A stretch of DNA of 64,000 nucleotides from Ascochyta rabiei (lineage: Eukaryota > Ascomycota > Dothideomycetes > Pleosporales > Didymellaceae). The stretch's first letter is position 1; the number at the start of each line of letters is the position of its first letter. The notes beneath the pieces are model-generated. The model saw only the letters and a list, made by a program, of their open reading frames with translations. It made no database searches and was not told the origin of the DNA. This document shows, piece by piece, positions 1 through 10,000 of this stretch. The position numbers and the translations under genes were made by a program. The stretch is from contig NC_082409.1 of assembly GCF_004011695.2 (NCBI RefSeq), forward strand, positions 1,860,001-1,924,000, read 5' to 3'.

Positions 1-794
1 TCTGTTCGGTTGCCGCAGGGACAGCTCGACTGCTTGGAGAATCTGCCGCTTCTTGCGCTTGGACTTCAGCAACTGGATCCCACCTTGCGGCTACCTTCTT
101 CTCTACAAGCAACAACCGGAGCATGATGTCCAGCCCAATCAAGCCGTATGCCATACCAAAAACTGCGTCATACCCAGCATTGTCGAACACAACACCTCCT
201 AATAAGGGTGCTATGAGTATACCCAACGACATCCCTAGGCTCACGTAGCCCATGGCTTGGGCGAGATTCTCTTGAGGTACAGTGTCAGCTAATAAAGCCA
301 GGCCAATCACCCATCTAAACTTGATCAGCTGGATAGTTACCTCGGACCGCCGATAACTTACACAACAGCTGCAGATGCACCTTGTAAAACCCTCCCCGCG
401 ATGAGGATACCTGTCGAGTTGCCCACCTGAAGAAGTACAGTTGAACCTAGCAGCGCAAGCAGCCCAAGCAAAAGCGGAGACCGGCGAGATGATCCTCGAT
501 CCGCAAGCCAGCCACACACAGGAGAAAATGCCAGAAGTGAAGCTCCATAGATAGCAATCAAGACTGAAACCCAGTATTGTACCCTGTCTTGTTCGATATG
601 GCTGCGGCTTTGCAAAGCAAATGGAATCACCGGAACGATCACGCCGTAGAGGAACATATCCTGCGCAGAATCAGTCATTTTATGATACACTGAAGTCCAG
701 GTAGCGATCCTGATTCTGAGACCTTGCTTACGGTGAACACCGCCAACGCCACAGTCCCAATGATGAAACCATCCGAGCTCCTGAACTTTAGCAT
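1..794 (-). CDS. MFS transporter, DHA1-type (3' end beyond window)
   Basis: N-terminal half of a major facilitator superfamily drug:H+ antiporter-like membrane protein that would export small molecules at the plasma or vacuolar membrane. Exons read 794-732, 660-362 and 314-1. Introns 731-661 and 361-315 have GTAAG donors, CTGAT branch sites and CAG/TAG acceptors, and the phases match. The start at 794 gives MLKFRSSDGFIIGTVALAVF, typical of this family; the longer frame back to 972 reads through intron 1 and is not the gene. Visible are TM1 ending FTDMFLYG, the loop 2-3 motif A GWLADRGSSRR, and helix 4 motif GRVLQGASAA. Translation stays open to position 1, so roughly the C-terminal half is missing. 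Substrate unknown. No nearby biosynthetic cluster genes are seen. Confidence 0.88.
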
Positions 795-1339
795 AGCAGG
801 CGGCTTTTCGCTGTGTTGCGTCAAAGTCGCCAACCATTTCGGTCGCGCCATAATGCTGAGATCCAGCTCTGGAGTTGCTACGAACTCCGAAGCGCCTCGA
901 TGACAGAACTTCAGAAGACGAATTTAGAGATGGCAGAGGAACAATGACAACATCAAGGACGACGACCGTCACGCCAAGTGTAGTCCGTCCGCGGACGCCG
1001 TCCCGCCTTGGCTAGCTCCACATGACCCGTGTAGCTGATGAGACATCATAGCCCGCGATGTTGAGTGTTGTTATTACTTGATGAACATGAGACGGAAGAT
1101 TACGATATTGTCATTTGTATTCGTTGGACTGTAGGTTGAAAGACTCAGAGATTGATTGACGCAACACAAGTGCGGAACCAACTCCGCTCAAGCGAGGAAC
1201 GCACCTGACAAGTTTCCTGTTGCGCCTTCTTCAACATCACCAAACATCGAGACAGTCCAGCACTTCTTCTTTGCCAGCCCTCAATTGTCTGGGTCAATCC
1301 AAAGCCCACATCATCCATGGTTGCTCCTTCAACGATTCT
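795..1339. other. Intergenic, no gene seen
   Basis: Holds the promoter of the MFS gene and the 3' flank of the GH45 locus, both on the minus strand. Short open frames on the plus strand at 1156-1499 lie antisense to the GH45 tail and show no family features. Confidence 0.5.
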
Positions 1340-2079
1340 CTACTTCCTCTTGCATCTAATCTTATCTGTCAGAACCGCAGGGCACGTGACCGCCTTGAAC
1401 GTGACAACGGGGTTATGTGCATTCTTGAAACAGTCGAACCTCCAATTGCATCCAGCCTTTAGCTTCTCTGAGAAGGAGTTGCATTCGCTCTTCGACTAAA
1501 TTCCACCGTACTGCTGACCCCAGCCTGTGGAAGGAGCTCCGAATTCGGCGGTGCATCCGTTGAAAGCCCCGACACCTCCTCCTGGCATCTGCAGGTCGAA
1601 GTGGTTGTCCCCGAGATCACTGCCGGTGTTGGTAGCCTGGGCGATCATCTTCTTGCCCTTTACTGTGCCAGATGTGAAGGTCAATCTGGAACAAAGGCTT
1701 AGCGGTGAACTGTGACTGATTTGTGGATCTCGACTTACTCATAGCAGGCACAACACCAAGACGACTCACTTACTCCTGCAAGTTTAACAGCAGCGAAGCC
1801 ATAAGCAAAACTGTCATTGATGGCCCAAGGGCTTTGGTTGGTGCACATGAAAGCTTTTCCACCAGATTCGCATCCACTTTTGGCTGCCAAGTCTGCGATA
1901 GGATTGTCGCTTTTGTCGCAAATCTTGACGGGAAAGCTCACGGAAGCCTTGCCTGACCATCCGCACGATGGCTTGCAACAATCCCAGTATCTCGTTGTGC
2001 GACCAGACCCACTTTGAGCGTCTACGAGGGCAGTGCTCATCGTCAAGGTCAGCACTGCGAGTTGTTGAAGGAAAAGCAT
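1340..2079 (-). pseudogene. GH45 endoglucanase with in-frame TAG before the conserved C-terminal tail
   Basis: Secreted glycoside hydrolase family 45 endo-beta-1,4-glucanase (inverting, cellulose-degrading). Exon 1 is 2079-1739 and exon 2 starts at 1685; the 53-bp intron 1738-1686 has a GTAAGTC donor and CCAG acceptor. Residues 1-21 form a signal peptide. [14 protein letters not shown] follows, carrying the nucleophile-side Asp at residue 33, and later [18 protein letters not shown] carries the catalytic-acid Asp. After QQYGGI the frame meets TAG at 1498-1496, where homologues have Ser. The same frame then continues for 51 codons to a second TAG at 1342-1340. That tail is recognisable GH45 sequence (SKSECNSF, KAGCNWRFD, FKAVTCPA) with five Cys. 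Either a recent nonsense allele of an otherwise intact gene, or stop-codon readthrough. The product without the tail (176 aa) would lose disulfide partners. Confidence 0.85.
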
Positions 2080-3014
2080 TTTGGAGAAGGTGGTGGCAGC
2101 TTGAGGGGAACGCTGATTCTGGACTTCGGCACTTTATTGCTTCGACCTCAATTTGTACGCCGCCCAAAGCCCGTAAACTACCACACTACTCAACACCGGG
2201 TCTTCCTGTTGATCCTACGCGACCTACCTAGCTGGCTGGCAGATGTCTTCTGTAGCCCCACTAGCGCACAGATCCGGCTTGCAGCTTCTGCAGATGCTCT
2301 GCCGCAAATCTCCTTCAATTTCACCCTGTGGTACGGTGGCGCCCAGTCGTTGGACAATCTTCAGACCACTTGGCATAGTCGTTCCGGTAACGTCTGTACC
2401 TTTGGGTTCGGAAAGACCATCCGTAATACCTCGCCGCCTAATCAAGTGAGCACGTTTTGTTTTTGAGTCTTCACTTACGCAATTTACGCTTCATCTGGAA
2501 CGGCGGTAACGTGGGACGACTGGTTCTACCCGTCCGCCTGGTGCCCTATCTTCCACCGATTGTCGACAAGTAAGCGGCTCTCGGTAGAACGTAGCGGTCT
2601 GCAGGGGTTCGTGCATGATGCACGTCACATAACGTCCGACCCACGCAGTCGAGCCCTGGAGGCCTGGCCTTACTATGGTCTCCAGCAAAAGTAGAGTCCC
2701 ATGGCCAGTGCAACGTGGAGGGAAAGCAGAGGCTTGGCAAGTTCGACTTCCGAGGTTTTGTTAGCTTACACTAATTAGCAGACATCTTCTCTCTTTGTTA
2801 TCTGCAACAGCATCTGTGCGCACTTGTTATAAACATTGATAGGTGATTCTGCATAAGACTGGCCATGGGACACTACTTCTGCCAGAGGCCATAGTAGATG
2901 GTGGCACAGAGCACGCCCGACTCACTAGTGCGCTTATTTACAGTTGGAGTTTGAAATTGGTGAGAAACATCGCAGACGCCATTTCATGTTGGTGAGGAGT
3001 CGGTCCGCCTTTCA
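2080..3014. other. Intergenic, no supportable gene
   Basis: No family signature in either strand. On the minus strand a 41-bp intron-like segment (donor GTAAGTG at 2478, acceptor TTAG at 2438) is present, but no long frame joins across it, so no gene is called. The promoter of the GH45 locus lies at the left end. Confidence 0.4.
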
Positions 3015-3367
3015 ATGGACCCTTGTTCTCTATTCGAAACGCCAGTGCCAGATTACTTTGGCCGAGAACAACTTATTGTCATGCTTTGTCATACCTCAAT
3101 GCTGTTCAACGACAAAAGCCCCTGCACAGAGCAATCGGGTCTACAAAAAGGCTCGATTGGTGAGCAAGAGCTGACTGAACGTCAGTGGACAACATAAATT
3201 TTTCTGAGTCTCCAGCCGAGCCTGCACCTAGCCCCGAAGACGTTGCAGAGGGCCGAGCAAGTTTCCACAGACTGCAGCCTGAACTCGATCAACAAATACA
3301 CCAAAGCTTCAACCATGCACTTCGTCAAGCTCATTTGTATCTCCAGCGAAGGCTCAGCGCCTTTTAG
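3015..3367 (+). CDS. Possible small hypothetical protein (98 aa, one intron)
   Basis: Not recognised. Two open frames join cleanly by one intron: exon 3015-3159, intron 3160-3215 (56 bp, donor GTGAGC, internal CTGAC branch-like site, acceptor CCAG), exon 3216-3367 ending TAG. The phase-1 junction keeps the frame and gives 98 aa. The product starts MDPCSLFETP, has an acidic-proline stretch in the middle and ends in an amphipathic helix-like segment rich in Gln, His and Arg. No signal peptide or membrane segment. An upstream in-frame exon is possible, because the frame is open before the chosen ATG. Support is only the splice-compatible frame; it could be chance. Confidence 0.3.
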
Positions 3368-3537
3368 AGTTCATTTCTATCGCACAAAGCTAAGTCTATT
3401 CATCTCACAACGTTGAAATGTAGATATTAGAAGCAAAAAACTCGACTTTCATCCTCCTTTGGTGTACCATCCTTCTTTTGAGTGGCCTCCTTCTCTCATT
3501 ATCTCTGCAACAACCAACAGGCTCAGACACCACATGC

Positions 3538-4305
3538 TCACTCAACAAGGACCTCGAATCCACCTACCATCACCACCCTCTGCACACTCCTCTTCTTGTT
3601 CCACCCCTGGTACACAACACCCTTTCCATCAACGCCCAAATCACCCGGGCCACCCTTCTTAGCACCACTGCTCGTCCACGCCTCGTCGTTCAATTCACCC
3701 AATCTGCTGACCAAATCGTTGAACCTGCCCTCCTGGTATGTTCCCTGCCAATCCCTCGGGACCTGGACATCAAACCCATCAATGACAACCTCTTCACCCA
3801 GCGGCCTCGTGACCCAATTAATCCCATCCTCAGCCGGCGTGTCCGGTCCAAGGGGTCGCAAATCCGCGCGCTCCGTCTTACCCTCGCCAAACAGCGAGAA
3901 CAGCGTAAGCGCAAACGCACTGGGAACGTGTCGCTCGTCGAACAAGTTGGGGAAGAAAACCCCCGGCGCGGCTGCACTGCCGTTGGCGTTGTATCCCGCC
4001 CACGGCGCAGCGTCGCTATCAGGGTCACCGAAGTTGGTATCGCCGCCCACGGATCCGGGACCGTCGGCGCGCACGCTCAGCAGCACGCGCCGCCTGTTCG
4101 CCTGGCACGTTTGCACCTCGGCGCCCAGCGCCGTGCAGTTGAGCAGGCCCGGGGCTTGTGTCGCTTGGCGGCTGTTGGAGGTCAGGCAGCCCGGGAACCG
4201 CATGAGGCTTGGGTAGGCTGAGGGTCCGTAGAAGCGGTTTAGAATCGGCAGGGTGAGTTGGCGGACTGTGGGGTCGCGGCAGATGGAGCGCAGGGCTAGG
4301 AGGCC
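3538..4305 (-). pseudogene. GH18 class III chitinase-like frame, truncated, catalytic motif degenerate
   Basis: Resembles the N-terminal half of fungal class III (GH18) chitinases: a PILNRFYGPSAYPSL segment, then a paired Cys stretch with CTALGAEVQTCQ, then RRRVLLSVRA (strand beta-3, normally KVLLSLGG), then FALTLFSLFG, then RPLGEEVVIDGFDVQVP at the place of the active-site strand. In active enzymes this strand reads DGFDFDIE (DxxDxDxE). Here the third Asp is Gln and the catalytic Glu is Pro. About 55 residues later the frame stops at 3538, so barrel strands 5-8 with the usual AAPQCP and QFYNN motifs are absent, and none was found downstream. The N-terminus is unresolved: the frame stays open upstream of 4305 into a pyrimidine-rich promoter-like tract without a convincing ATG or YWGQ start. 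Either a decayed gene or a short inactive chitinase-like protein. Base composition is normal, so this is not RIP damage. Confidence 0.55.
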
Positions 4306-4625
4306 TGCAATTTGTGTGTTAGCGGGGAACTGCGCATATCGGTGCGAGGGACTGGTGAGGGATGTGCGGGGATATGAACAGTAAGAGAAAGAAGAGATGG
4401 GTAAAAGAAATGGAAAAGAAAAAAGAAGAAAAACGTTGCTCGCAGTTACTGCGAGCGCGCACAGAACGTTGTCTCATGTATTTGACTTGATTGAAGCGTG
4501 CTAAACGGTGCTATGTATGCCCACCGACATTCGACAAGTTTCATGAAGTCGCAAAATAAGACATTACGCGCGCACCCGCAGTGACTTTCCGAAAGCAAAC
4601 ACATCAAACCCTCTCCCAGGCTCGT

Positions 4626-6881
4626 CTACTGGGGGAAGGTAGGACGAGCGGGGAGGGCAGGACGAGCGGGGAGGGCAGGACGAGCGGGGAGGGCAGGACG
4701 AGCGGGGAGGATGGAGGGACGGGGGAGGTTGAGAAGGTTGGAGATGGCGGGAAGGTTGGGGAGAGTGGGGAAGAAGGGAAGAATCGAGGGCCGCACAACA
4801 GGCGCCACAGGCGCTACTGGAGCCGGCAAGATGGAGACGGTGGGAGCGACTGGTGCAACCGGCGCGACGGGGATGAGGGTCGCGGCGGGAGCAACAGGGG
4901 CGACGGGGACAACCGCAAGGGTTGTAGCCACGACGGGGGGTGCTGGGGCAACGGGGACCGGAACGACTGGCACGATTGGTGCAGTCTCCTCAGTCGGGGC
5001 AACGGGGACGATGGGGAGGATAACAGCAGGGGTAGGCTCCTCGACAGGCTCGACAGAGACAACAGGGACGATAGGAAGGGGAGTGGGCTCCTCAACGGGC
5101 AGTGTAGGGGGGATTGGCTGACCTGGAAACTCTACGATAGGAGCGTCCGTAGGAATAGGGTCGAAGATGGGCTCGACGGTTGTCAAGGTCTCGACGGGAA
5201 TGACGGGAAATGCAGTCTCGACGGGCGCGACGGTGAGGACCTCAGAAACCGAGGTGACGACAGCGATCGTCTCGGGAAGATCGGTGGCGACGGGAAGGAC
5301 AACCGAAAGAGTAGCCTCGGCGGTAGCGTTGACGGTGATGGTAATGTTGGGGAACAGAGCATCAGTGCTGTCGGGGCCGGGGACAACGACGATGGTGCCA
5401 GCGGGGGCAACAGCGGTCTCGACACCGGTTCCAAGGACTCCTGAAGGGGTAATGACATTGGTGACAGTCGTGGTGGTGGTGTTCACATATATCGCGTCGC
5501 TGGCGTCGCTGGCAATGGGAGCAGCGCTGATAGTGCCAACTGCCGGGGCAGTGCCGGTTCCAAGGACGAAAGTAGGCTCGACGACAACCTCAACGGCGGT
5601 GGTGGTGTTGGGGAACAGAGGTAGGGCGGTGTCGATAGGAGCGACGGCGACGCCGGTTCCTGTGCCAACGATGCCAGTGCCAAGGACAATCGTCTCAATG
5701 GGGGAGAACGAGGAGATCACGGTGCCGACCTGAATGCCCGTACCAATCACGATACCAGTGCCGATAGGAGCAACAGCTGTAGCGGCGTCAGATGTGCTGT
5801 TGGGGTACAGCGGACTGATGGGGTCAACTGCAATTGTGGGAATGATGGTACCGACAGACGCGCCAGTTCCGGTGACGAGAACAAGAGTAGGGGTGATGGC
5901 AGTCACGTTGGGGAACAAAGGCTCCTCGGTGAATGTGACGGGCAGGCCAGTTCCGACAGAAGCGACACCAGTGCCAATTAACGTGGGATCAATTGTGACG
6001 GTGACTTCAATGGTGCTGGTCGAGCTGACGGTGGTGTTGGCCTCAGCACTTCCGTTGATGCCAATGGGGCTGGAGATACCGGTGGGAATGATAACAACCA
6101 CAGGCACGTCGGTGCCAGGGAGAGCGGCCGGAAGAGTACCGTTGACGATGGGGAAGGGCGCATCCGTAGCAGAGGGTGCAACCTCGATTGGGCCGGTGAC
6201 AACTGGTGCGGTAACGAGGGGAGCAGTCACGACGCCAGTGGGCAGGACAATGACTACTTCGGTCGAGTTGGCCTCGAACGGTGGGACCACAACAACGACC
6301 TCAGTTGTCTCGGGGAGGAGCTCGGAAACCAACTCGGACGGAAGCGACACTTCTCCAGTGGGGAAGAGGTTGATGGCCGTGGTGATGGGGAAGATTGGCA
6401 GGATAGACATGATCGGGTCGTCTGTGGTGCTGGCTCCAGGAGCATCTGTGGTGCCAGGAGGGATGACTACAACAGGCTCGGTGACGCTTGCAATCTCGCT
6501 GATGAAGCTCTCGATGGCGCTGATTACGTTGATTGGTGTACCGGAGGCGCCTGGGGTGGGGACCACAATGACGGTCGGCTCATCATCGTTGTCGTTGTTG
6601 TCAGAAGACGGGTGGCCGCCGAAGAGCTTCCTGAAGAAGTCGGTGAAGACCTGCCATCCGTTGTAGCTCTTGAGTGTGTCGACGATAGCATCGAAGACAT
6701 TCTTGGGCTCGGTCTCTGCTGACTCCTGGCGGCGCTCGATGAGCGGCAGAGAAACTACCTGGCGAGCATCGGTGACCCTATGGAGGTGGGGGTGGGGAAC
6801 GGCTACTGCATTAACGAAAGTCTGCGCGAGGAAAAGCGCGACAACAAAACGAATGGCTGCTCGGGAGCTGTTGGGAGACAT
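4626..6881 (-). CDS. Secreted Val/Pro/Thr-rich repeat protein (751 aa), cell-wall type
   Basis: No named family recognised. Start chosen at 6881 because it opens with a clear signal peptide (about residues 1-27, [12 protein letters not shown] then a hydrophobic run ending VNAVA); the frame open to 7046 is leader sequence lying on the TATA box. A Kex2-like dibasic site (LIERRQ) follows near residue 50, then a short ordered-looking block ([27 protein letters not shown]), an acidic Asp/Asn linker, and about 600 residues of low-complexity sequence. The middle holds imperfect repeats built on GTG...GT and an N-glycosylation sequon context LFPN-x-T (PLFPNVT, PLYPNST, PLFPNTT, ALFPNIT). The last third is Pro/Val/Ala-rich and ends in four PALPAR units. 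No GPI tail or catalytic motif. Likely an extracellular wall or adhesion protein. Intronless. Confidence 0.8.
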   Translation of the reverse strand: MSPNSSRAAIRFVVALFLAQTFVNAVAVPHPHLHRVTDARQVVSLPLIERRQESAETEPKNVFDAIVDTLKSYNGWQVFTDFFRKLFGGHPSSDNNDNDDEPTVIVVPTPGASGTPINVISAIESFISEIASVTEPVVVIPPGTTDAPGASTTDDPIMSILPIFPITTAINLFPTGEVSLPSELVSELLPETTEVVVVVPPFEANSTEVVIVLPTGVVTAPLVTAPVVTGPIEVAPSATDAPFPIVNGTLPAALPGTDVPVVVIIPTGISSPIGINGSAEANTTVSSTSTIEVTVTIDPTLIGTGVASVGTGLPVTFTEEPLFPNVTAITPTLVLVTGTGASVGTIIPTIAVDPISPLYPNSTSDAATAVAPIGTGIVIGTGIQVGTVISSFSPIETIVLGTGIVGTGTGVAVAPIDTALPLFPNTTTAVEVVVEPTFVLGTGTAPAVGTISAAPIASDASDAIYVNTTTTTVTNVITPSGVLGTGVETAVAPAGTIVVVPGPDSTDALFPNITITVNATAEATLSVVLPVATDLPETIAVVTSVSEVLTVAPVETAFPVIPVETLTTVEPIFDPIPTDAPIVEFPGQPIPPTLPVEEPTPLPIVPVVSVEPVEEPTPAVILPIVPVAPTEETAPIVPVVPVPVAPAPPVVATTLAVVPVAPVAPAATLIPVAPVAPVAPTVSILPAPVAPVAPVVRPSILPFFPTLPNLPAISNLLNLPRPSILPARPALPARPALPARPALPARPTFPQ
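4641..4709. repeat. 18-bp tandem repeat, about 3.8 copies
   Basis: Unit AGGACGAGCGGGGAGGGC starts at 4641, 4659, 4677 and 4695, essentially identical between copies. In the gene on the minus strand each unit encodes six residues (ALPARP), so copy-number change would lengthen or shorten the protein C-terminus without a frameshift. Confidence 0.95.
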
Positions 6882-6974
6882 GATCACTCCAAACGCTGAT
6901 GAGCGTGGTAAACGAGTGACAAGTGGTGAAAGCTTGAGAACAATGAAGGAATGGGTGTTGAGTCCAACGAGTGG

Positions 6975-6981
6975 TATATAT
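6975..6981 (-). promoter_or_regulatory. Probable TATA box of the 751-aa secreted protein gene
   Basis: Reads ATATATACC on the minus strand, about 95 bp before the chosen ATG at 6881. Position and sequence suit a strongly expressed fungal promoter, and this supports the 6881 start rather than 7046. Confidence 0.55.
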
Positions 6982-7326
6982 GTGGTGCAGGTAAGGGAGT
7001 GGTAGACGCGTGAACATGGATGGGCAAGGGAGGAATGTGTGACCACAACGGATCATGCAGGTACCCATTGAAGCGGCAAGTGAAAAATTGCATGACCGAT
7101 GCGAGGATGGCTAAAATCTCATTGGGAGGTTTCGAGGGAGGCGCTGGCACATTGTGCGACAATTGACGCGATGCTTGCATTCCAGAGGCAAGATAGAGAG
7201 ATACTGTTTGAGCATTCCACGTTCGAGACTCACGCTTGCCGCATGCCAGCAGCTATCGTGGCAGGATATAACGAGGTGGTCGGACTGTGATCGTGACGGA
7301 TATTTCGGTATCGCCATTTGCTTTGA
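6982..7326. other. Intergenic, no gene seen
   Basis: Promoter side of the secreted protein gene. Short frames on both strands (7099-7375) have no recognisable features. Confidence 0.4.
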
Positions 7327-7512
7327 TCATGCTTGTCTAGCTCGCAGACGTGGGCTCGATGTGTCGTCAAAGTAGAGTTTAGTCTCGCTTACCGATGGCG
7401 CGCCTTGCGCCGGCAGAACTGCGAGGGCTTGCAGGACTTCACCCGCTCCGCTGTGGAACATGTTAGTTTGTAGATGTAGTATTTGTTGAGGGTCCGAATA
7501 GTTGATACTCAT
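7327..7512 (-). CDS. Weak candidate small protein (61 aa)
   Basis: Not recognised. An ATG at 7512 starts MSINYSDPQQILHLQ and the frame runs to 7327. Just upstream is a good intron-like segment (donor GTAAGG, acceptor TTTACAG, 46 bp) that would lie in the 5' leader. A second possible donor (GTAAGC) inside the frame suggests the 3' end may differ. No domain, signal peptide or homologue evident from sequence alone. Included because of the splice-like context; could be noncoding. Confidence 0.2.
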   Translation of the reverse strand: MSINYSDPQQILHLQTNMFHSGAGEVLQALAVLPAQGAPSVSETKLYFDDTSSPRLRARQA

Positions 7513-7822
7513 TTTGTTTGTGCTGTAAAGGACAGTTGTTGAGGACCGTCTATGTGAGGTGCCCTTACCTGGCCCGCGAACCTTGTCATACATGGACTCC
7601 TCCGACATCATCGCTATGGCAGCATACAGGGCTTCTCGCTGCTGACAACAGGGAGATCGTAAGCCTTGGCATAAAGGGCCTATAGGTCTCTTGTCCAAAA
7701 CCACCACTTGCTTCCACACTAACCTCCAAATGCCACAATCAAGGAAGGTGATTACCGCGCATGATGCGCAGCAATACTTCCCTCACTGCCGGCAATATTG
7801 AGTCTTATGACACGTCAGATCC
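7513..7822. other. Intergenic with the intron-like segment upstream of the 61-aa frame
   Basis: Contains the putative 46-bp intron described for the neighbouring small frame and the 3' flank of the SRA gene. Nothing else supportable. Confidence 0.3.
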
Positions 7823-9574
7823 TCAAATCTTGCCCTTGCACTTGTCGTACGCCTCCTCCTCGAACACCGTGGGTCGCTTTGCATCACCGTCAAATCGAAT
7901 CGGTTCCTGTCCAGGGATCCGCACAAGATGGAATCTGTAGGTCCGTTTCTTATTGTCAAGTTCCTTGTAGGACTTGACCTGGTACAGTCCGTCGTAACGA
8001 AGCCCGCAGCTTGGACGGTATCTGTTCGACTTCAGCAGCTGTGAGGAACGAATGACGCGGATATGGTTGCCGAGCTCCGCGCTCTTGATCATGGACAGCG
8101 TTGCGTCTGTGGCCTGGTAGTCTTTTCCATCAGTACCGCTATATTCAATGGTGTCACCGTCATCCTGATCATGGTACCCGCCACCAGAGAGCACGATGCT
8201 GTATGCGCCCTTGTCTTTGTCGCCGTAGATCCCTGCCTGAGAGTCAGCTGAACTGTTTGTAGGAGCGAGGCAAACCTTACCTCCTTGTGCTGCGCCGTGC
8301 ACTCCGTCACGAACGGTGCACAGTTGTGAGGGCCACCATTGACCAAGAACGACCCCCTCATCGCCGAAGAACTTTGGATCTCTGGGATGTTTAGTCGTAT
8401 AGGCCCGATCGAGGCGGTCACCGTTCCTGTCCTTGCCTTTGACAGTGACGATACCGCGGAGGATGTTTTGCTCAAAATCCTCGTTCATCCACCTCTCATA
8501 CAAGTACCATGCGTCGGCTTGGAGATCCCGTGGAAAATTGGTTCCCTCTTTGAAGATGCGGGGCAGTCCGGCTTCGGTCAGAATCCGCGTCTTTTTGACC
8601 TTGAACCTATCCATATCTAGTTTGATCTCAGCTTTGTGAACATGATGCCGTAGATCGTTGTACTCTTTGTTGAGCTTGATCTCATTCTGTTCTTGTTCAC
8701 ATCGTCTGATGCAGTCTTTGAGCGCGTCAATAGCGGCGAGCTCTTGTGGTCGTCTTCGGTCAAGCTGAATCATTCCTTGTGCTGATGAGGAGATGGAGGT
8801 GTACCACGCCGGCCAGGTGCGCCGAGTTGGGTATGGGTAGGGTTGTGGGACGGGGTCCAAGTTTGTGCGTGTAGTCGCTGCGGCTGCAGTCATTGCCTCA
8901 CGCCTGGCACCTGCCGCCGACGACTCTGCCATCGGTTGGAAGTCGTCAATCTCCATGAGTGATGCAGTTCCACTTGCACGGCCTGTTCGTCCTCTTCTTG
9001 CATTCTCTCTCGTCGTCTCTTTCTTTCGTCGTCGATCAACTCGGTTTTCGACCTGCGCTTGTCTAGTAGTAAGCGCTTTCGCGACCCCTCTACGCTGCGC
9101 TCGCGGAGATGATGGGGCAGAATGCGCTGTAGCTTGCGCAGCAGCTCCATTTCTTTGGGTTGAGAGATGTCCTTGAGGTTCTGGACTCGCGGATGTGCTG
9201 ACGGCAGAGCTAGGTGTAGTAGTCATTTCCGAGGCACTCACAGCCTTGGTGGACTTCGTACTTTGAACTGCACCTCCCATCTCCTCCACCGCCACCGCCA
9301 CCGCCACTTGGACTTCTTTTGGTCGCGGAGCAAGCTGAATGGGTAGTACTCTGTTCCTCGCCTCGGCCATGATCTCTGCAAAGGCGTCTGGGTCTTCCCC
9401 AGATTGAATCAAGTCTTCTCTTGCTACCTTGCCCACTTGATCCGGATGTTCACGCATGTACTGCAACTTCGTCAGGAAGGTTTCGTCTACAGGTACGGCT
9501 GAGCCCTTGTTTGCAGCGTCGAGCAGCCATTGCGGTGGTTTCCATGGTGTCCTTTTCTGTCCTGCGACAGACAT
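7823..9574 (-). CDS. SRA/YDG-domain protein (567 aa after splicing)
   Basis: The C-terminal third is an SRA (SET and RING associated, YDG) domain, the fold that flips and reads 5-methylcytosine, often hemimethylated CpG, in UHRF1 and SUVH proteins. Visible landmarks: FGDEGVVLGQWWPSQLC, DGVHGAAQGGIYGDKDKGAYSIVLSGG, DDGDTIEYSGTDG, SAELGNHIRVIRSS and the GLRYDGLYQV motif that names the domain. An in-frame 48-bp intron (8280-8233, GTAAGG donor, GCTGAC branch, GCAG acceptor) falls between AAQG and GIYG, and removing it restores the conserved spacing. The N-terminal 250 residues are Ala/Ser-rich and basic (RRRKKETTRENARRG) and look disordered. A charged helical block follows (about 270-330). No RING, PHD or SET domain accompanies it. 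Probably nuclear and chromatin-linked; exact role unknown. Confidence 0.88.
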   Translation of the reverse strand: MSVAGQKRTPWKPPQWLLDAANKGSAVPVDETFLTKLQYMREHPDQVGKVAREDLIQSGEDPDAFAEIMAEARNRVLPIQLAPRPKEVQVAVAVAVEEMGGAVQSTKSTKAVSASEMTTTPSSAVSTSASPEPQGHLSTQRNGAAAQATAHSAPSSPRAQRRGVAKALTTRQAQVENRVDRRRKKETTRENARRGRTGRASGTASLMEIDDFQPMAESSAAGARREAMTAAAATTRTNLDPVPQPYPYPTRRTWPAWYTSISSSAQGMIQLDRRRPQELAAIDALKDCIRRCEQEQNEIKLNKEYNDLRHHVHKAEIKLDMDRFKVKKTRILTEAGLPRIFKEGTNFPRDLQADAWYLYERWMNEDFEQNILRGIVTVKGKDRNGDRLDRAYTTKHPRDPKFFGDEGVVLGQWWPSQLCTVRDGVHGAAQGGKVCLAPTNSSADSQAGIYGDKDKGAYSIVLSGGGYHDQDDGDTIEYSGTDGKDYQATDATLSMIKSAELGNHIRVIRSSQLLKSNRYRPSCGLRYDGLYQVKSYKELDNKKRTYRFHLVRIPGQEPIRFDGDAKRPTVFEEEAYDKCKGKI

Positions 9575-10000
9575 GGTGTGGCAATATGTTGTAGCTGATG
9601 AACAGCTGTGGCGGTGTAAATATAGGCTACGTGTGGATGTGTTCGATGTATCGGAAGAGTGGATGTCAGGTGATGGGGCTGAGAGGTGTGATACCGCTTG
9701 AATATAATGAGTGATGTAAGTGACGATGCTGTGTTTGGTAACGCAGACTGATAGCTTCAGATCATTGTTGGTTGGAACAGGTTCAAAGGTCTTGAGGGTT
9801 CAAAGGCTGGACAGAGCTGCTCAGAAATCAATCACGAAGGACCAAGTCTCGCAGGCAACAACAGCAGTGGAAGGAGTGCAGTGCACGTGCAACGGGGTAC
9901 AGCTAAGTGCAATGTGGTGGTGGTTCTCATGGCAGAGTGCATCACAAGTGCTCGCTATTGCTAGAAGGCGCTAGAGCTGAGCGGGTGGCGCGTGATTGGC

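Noticed and set aside
358..972. Longer 204-aa reading of the MFS N-terminus starting at 972
   Set aside because: It reads through intron 731-661 in the wrong frame; the spliced start at 794 gives the family N-terminus.
1156..1499. Plus-strand open frames at the end of the GH45 locus
   Set aside because: Antisense to the GH45 C-terminal tail, which has clear family motifs on the minus strand.
2224..2740. Minus-strand frames with several Cys (possible small secreted protein)
   Set aside because: No signal peptide, and the only intron-like segment does not join open frames.
4581..6666. Long open frames on the plus strand opposite the 751-aa secreted protein
   Set aside because: They are shadows of a repetitive, codon-biased gene: Gly/Thr/Val strings with no start context, introns or family features.
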